From Chlamydiota bacterium (GTDB taxonomy: Bacteria; Chlamydiota; Chlamydiia; Chlamydiales; Rhabdochlamydiaceae): a stretch of DNA of 9,665 nt. A program made the position numbers and the translations under genes. Under the pieces are notes generated by a model, which saw nothing but the letters and a program-made list of their open reading frames with translations, was not told where the DNA came from and did not search any database. Each line of letters opens with the position of its first letter. Within the stretch, counting starts at the first letter, position 1. The stretch is from positions 1-9,665 of the forward strand of contig DAIEPN010000134.1 of assembly GCA_027348355.1 (NCBI GenBank). The letters are read 5' to 3'. Below are positions 6,871-9,665 of the stretch, piece after piece.

Positions 6871-7878
6871 ATAGCTTTTTACAGTATCTACCATGCATCG
6901 CACATTTTCCACTGGAGTTTGCGGCAGTACTCCGTGACCTAAATTAAAGATAAATCCAGGATCTTCTTTCATACTATCCAAAATATTAAGTGTGCAGCTG
7001 CGAATAATTTCAGGTGTCGTCTTTAAAATATCCGGATCCAAATTTCCCTGTACAGCGATCGTTGCAGGAACGTGTTTCCGTAAATGTACCATCTCTCTGT
7101 GCCAATCAAAACTAATTGCATTGGGCTTAAGAGGGGCTAATACATCAGGGAAATGACTTGCTCCCCTGCAAAAAATAATCACGGGAATATTTCTTTTTTT
7201 GACAGAGCTTATGATCTCTTCAAGATATGAAAGAGAGAATTCAACAAGATAGGGATGAGGGAGAACATTTGCCCAAGAATCAAAAATCTGAATTGCATTT
7301 ACACCAGCATCTATTTGCATCTGCAAATAAGCAATGGTGGCTTTAGTGATTTTTTTGAGAAGGGTATGAAAATTCTGAGGGTGTCTATAAAGCCACTGTT
7401 TTGTCTTAGAAAGATTTCCTCTTTCTCCGCGATCGATCATATAGCTTGCAACTGTGAAGGGACCTCCACAAAATCCAAGTAAGGGAGTAGAAGAATTCTT
7501 CTTAAATAATTCTATCGACTTCTTTACATACCCTAACGTTTCTTCTACAGACAATAGAGGAAGGTTATCTACATCTTCAAGCTTTTGTAGGTTTGGCGTA
7601 ACAACAGGCCCGATCCCTTCAGGAAAAGCAAGCTGAAGGCCGAGAGCTTCCACAATCACTAAAATATCAGAGAAAAGAATCGAAGCATCTACACCTAAAA
7701 TATCTATAGGCATACGAGTAATTTGATAAGAAAGCTCCGGCTCGTGAAACATCTGCCATAACGAATATTTTTTTCGCAGTTGCGCATACTGCGGTAAATA
7801 CCGTCCCGCTTGCCTCATAAGCCAAACGGGAGGACGAGAATGGTTTTTACAAGCTAGGGCATCAAGAAACTCTGTCAT
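6844..7878 (-). CDS. hemE: Uroporphyrinogen III decarboxylase
   Basis: HemE removes four carboxyl groups from uroporphyrinogen III to make coproporphyrinogen III, the substrate of the neighbouring HemF; it is cytoplasmic and cofactor-free. The 344-residue protein carries RPPVWLMRQAGRYLPQY (15-31, with R22 and R26 for substrate carboxylates), ILFSDILVI (67-75, D71 being the key Asp), GFCGGPFTVASYM (135-147), QIFDSWA (197-203) and FNLGHGVLPQTPVENV (311-326, with H315), so the active site is complete. The start ATG overlaps the tkt stop as ATGA, indicating translational coupling. The last residues SPADLRGH lie past the normal family end and are read from the antisense of hemF, suggesting that the original stop was lost. 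Confidence 0.97.
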   Translation of the reverse strand: MTEFLDALACKNHSRPPVWLMRQAGRYLPQYAQLRKKYSLWQMFHEPELSYQITRMPIDILGVDASILFSDILVIVEALGLQLAFPEGIGPVVTPNLQKLEDVDNLPLLSVEETLGYVKKSIELFKKNSSTPLLGFCGGPFTVASYMIDRGERGNLSKTKQWLYRHPQNFHTLLKKITKATIAYLQMQIDAGVNAIQIFDSWANVLPHPYLVEFSLSYLEEIISSVKKRNIPVIIFCRGASHFPDVLAPLKPNAISFDWHREMVHLRKHVPATIAVQGNLDPDILKTTPEIIRSCTLNILDSMKEDPGFIFNLGHGVLPQTPVENVRCMVDTVKSYSPADLRGH

Positions 7879-9665
7879 GCTAATAGACGTTGTAAAATTG
7901 CATCAACTGTAAAGCCAAACTCAGCAGCTAGATCACTTTGTGGAGCAGACTCTCCAAAGCGTTCCATGCTGATATTGATTCCTTCAGGACCTGTCCATTT
8001 GTGCCATCCAAAACTTACTCCTGCTTCGATACTCACTCTTTTCCCAAGATTTCCTCCAACAACAGAAAGTCTATATGCCTCCTCTTGCTTCTCAAAAATC
8101 TCCCAGCATGGCATCGATACAACACGAACTTTCTTTCCAATTCTCTCAAGAGCGTTCGCTACATCTAAGGCAAGAGACACTTCTGAACCTGTTGCAAAAA
8201 GAGTAAAATCAGGTACACCGTTCTCTTTTCTAACAATATAGGCTCCACGCCCCATCCCTTGATCATACGAGACATCATTGCAAGGCAGCTGCGGCAAGTT
8301 TTGACGAGATAGCACAATAGCTGTAGGTCCATTATAGCGTAGCGCTGCAAGCCATGCCATTTTCACTTCAAAATTATCTGCGGGACGAATGACATGTAAG
8401 AAAGGCATAGCGCGTAGTGACGCCAGCTGCTCAATGGATTGATGTGTTGGGCCATCCTCTCCTAAAAAGATCGAATCATGGGTAAATTGATAAATCACAT
8501 GAGTTCTAGAAAGCGCCGCAAGCCTTATTGCATTACGCATGTAATCGGAAAATGTGAAAAAAGTTCCAACGTATGGTGTAATCATCTGAGTCTGCTCAAG
8601 ACCTGTCGCAGCAGCTGCCATCGCAAATTCACGCACTCCATACTTAATGTTACGACCTGCAAAATTACCAGGCGATACAAAAGGGAAATTCTTCATAAGG
8701 GTCAGATCTGAACACGATAAGTCAGCGGACCCACCATAAATTTGTGGTAAAAGATTTCCAAGAGTATCTAGCACGATCTGAGAAGCGCTTCTTCCCGCTA
8801 AAGGGCTCTTCATTTCAATTGCATGCAACTTTTGTTCTAAATCAGCAGGGAGATGCTTTTCTTTCATCTCTTCAAACTGTTTGCTAAGCTCGGGCTCGAC
8901 CTTCGCCCATTTCTTCAGCATTTCATTCCATTTCACCTCTCTTTCCTGATCTTTTGCGACTTTATTTTCAAAAAATGAGGATACAGCTTGAGGAATATAA
9001 AATGGCTCATCTGGAAGCCCTAAAGCTTTTTTAGTGAGAGCGACTTCTTCAGGCCCGAGTGGAGAGCCATGAGCTTTAGAAGTCCCTTCCTTATGAGGGG
9101 ACCCTTTTCCAATCACTGTATGAGCGATGACCAAGATCGGTCTTTTTTGAATTTCATTGATCTGCGAGAAAGTTCGATCAATTGCATCTAAATCATTTCC
9201 ATCGATCTCGAAAACATCCCAACCATATGCTTTATAACGCATTTTTGTATCTTCAGAACAACATTCGACAAGGGGCCCATCCAAACAAACGTGGTTCGAA
9301 TCATAAATGAGAACTAAGTTATCAAGACGAAGATGTCCAGCTAAGGAAGAAGCTTCAGAAGAAATTCCTTCCATGATACAGCCGTCTCCAGCTAAACAAT
9401 ACACCTTGCTATTAAAAATTGGGTACCCTTCACTATTGAATTTGGCTCCCAGAATTTTTAAGCCTAATGCTTGTCCAACTGCGTTTCCAACTCCCTGTCC
9501 CAAAGGACCTGTAGTAGCTTCCACACCTTCTGTCATTAAAATTTCTGGATGGCCTGGAGTTTTGGAGTGGATCTGACGGAAGCGTTTGATCTCATCGAGC
9601 GAAAGATTAAATCCCGCTAAATGTAGACAAGAATATAAAAGCATCGAACCGTGGCCTGCAGAAAG
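7875..9665 (-). CDS. tkt: Transketolase, missing its N-terminus at the window edge
   Basis: Transketolase moves two-carbon units between sugar phosphates in the non-oxidative pentose phosphate pathway with thiamine diphosphate and a divalent metal. The window holds 596 codons and the stop; the frame is open to the right edge, beginning LSAGHGSMLLYS, a known internal motif, so about 60 residues are outside. Numbering from the edge, HSKTPGHPE begins at 33, GPLGQG is at 53-58, and the diphosphate-binding GDGCIMEG starts at 93 with metal-ligand N124. The pyrimidine-domain VREFAMA has catalytic E346. DGPTHQ has H408. The C-terminal domain starts near FATGSEVS (490). All expected residues are present. 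hemE follows with an ATGA overlap. From memory, in Chlamydia trachomatis mfd and alaS lie between tktB and hemE; here they are absent. Confidence 0.96.
   Translation of the reverse strand, partial: LSAGHGSMLLYSCLHLAGFNLSLDEIKRFRQIHSKTPGHPEILMTEGVEATTGPLGQGVGNAVGQALGLKILGAKFNSEGYPIFNSKVYCLAGDGCIMEGISSEASSLAGHLRLDNLVLIYDSNHVCLDGPLVECCSEDTKMRYKAYGWDVFEIDGNDLDAIDRTFSQINEIQKRPILVIAHTVIGKGSPHKEGTSKAHGSPLGPEEVALTKKALGLPDEPFYIPQAVSSFFENKVAKDQEREVKWNEMLKKWAKVEPELSKQFEEMKEKHLPADLEQKLHAIEMKSPLAGRSASQIVLDTLGNLLPQIYGGSADLSCSDLTLMKNFPFVSPGNFAGRNIKYGVREFAMAAAATGLEQTQMITPYVGTFFTFSDYMRNAIRLAALSRTHVIYQFTHDSIFLGEDGPTHQSIEQLASLRAMPFLHVIRPADNFEVKMAWLAALRYNGPTAIVLSRQNLPQLPCNDVSYDQGMGRGAYIVRKENGVPDFTLFATGSEVSLALDVANALERIGKKVRVVSMPCWEIFEKQEEAYRLSVVGGNLGKRVSIEAGVSFGWHKWTGPEGINISMERFGESAPQSDLAAEFGFTVDAILQRLLA

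Noticed and set aside
9307..9576. Plus-strand open frame of 89 codons within tkt
   Set aside because: It is antisense to the conserved thiamine-diphosphate domain of transketolase and has no independent support.

Overview
The window reads as a piece of the chromosome of a member of the Chlamydiota, probably a chlamydia-like 'environmental' lineage rather than Chlamydia itself. The evidence is the combination of an LL-diaminopimelate aminotransferase (dapL) followed by a small uncharacterised gene, an rnc-radA-hemC run, and a hemE/hemG neighbourhood near transketolase. From memory these match three separate Chlamydia trachomatis neighbourhoods (about CT297-299, CT390-391 and CT745-750), joined here into one stretch. 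The assignment rests on protein motifs and recalled gene order. The sequence is AT-rich and gene-dense, with no tRNA, rRNA, CRISPR array or insertion sequence that I can see.

Layout, left to right. (1) A minus-strand operon rnc > radA > hemC (2146 down to 1). Its genes are 3 nt apart or overlapping, and hemC leaves the window after 26 codons. (2) Divergent from it, a plus-strand pair: dapL, then an overlapping 227-codon gene of unknown function (2196-4075). (3) A 607-nt stretch without an intact gene (4076-4682) that is not empty: the minus strand carries a decayed coding region broken by at least three frameshifts and two stops. (4) hemG on the minus strand, full length in layout (443 codons) but interrupted by one in-frame TAA at codon 318. 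(5) hemF on the plus strand, divergent from hemG and convergent with hemE; the 3' ends of hemF and hemE overlap by 27 nt and hemF looks clipped. (6) tkt > hemE on the minus strand, joined by an ATGA overlap; tkt runs off the right edge.

How the genes fit together. Four tetrapyrrole genes are present (hemC, hemE, hemF, hemG): porphobilinogen deaminase, uroporphyrinogen decarboxylase, O2-dependent coproporphyrinogen oxidase and O2-dependent (HemY-type) protoporphyrinogen oxidase. With both oxidation steps of the O2-using type, this part of heme synthesis would be tied to oxygen. The hemG stop and the short hemF suggest erosion of the late steps, or very recent damage. dapL feeds meso-diaminopimelate synthesis for lysine and peptidoglycan; rnc, radA and tkt are RNA processing, recombination and pentose-phosphate housekeeping genes.

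The points most worth a second look are the hemG nonsense codon in an otherwise intact frame, the HemF gene sitting where Chlamydia has HemN, the hemF/hemE end-on overlap with a missing HemF C-terminus, and the decayed gene beside hemG. I found no sign of a defence system or other novel multi-gene system.
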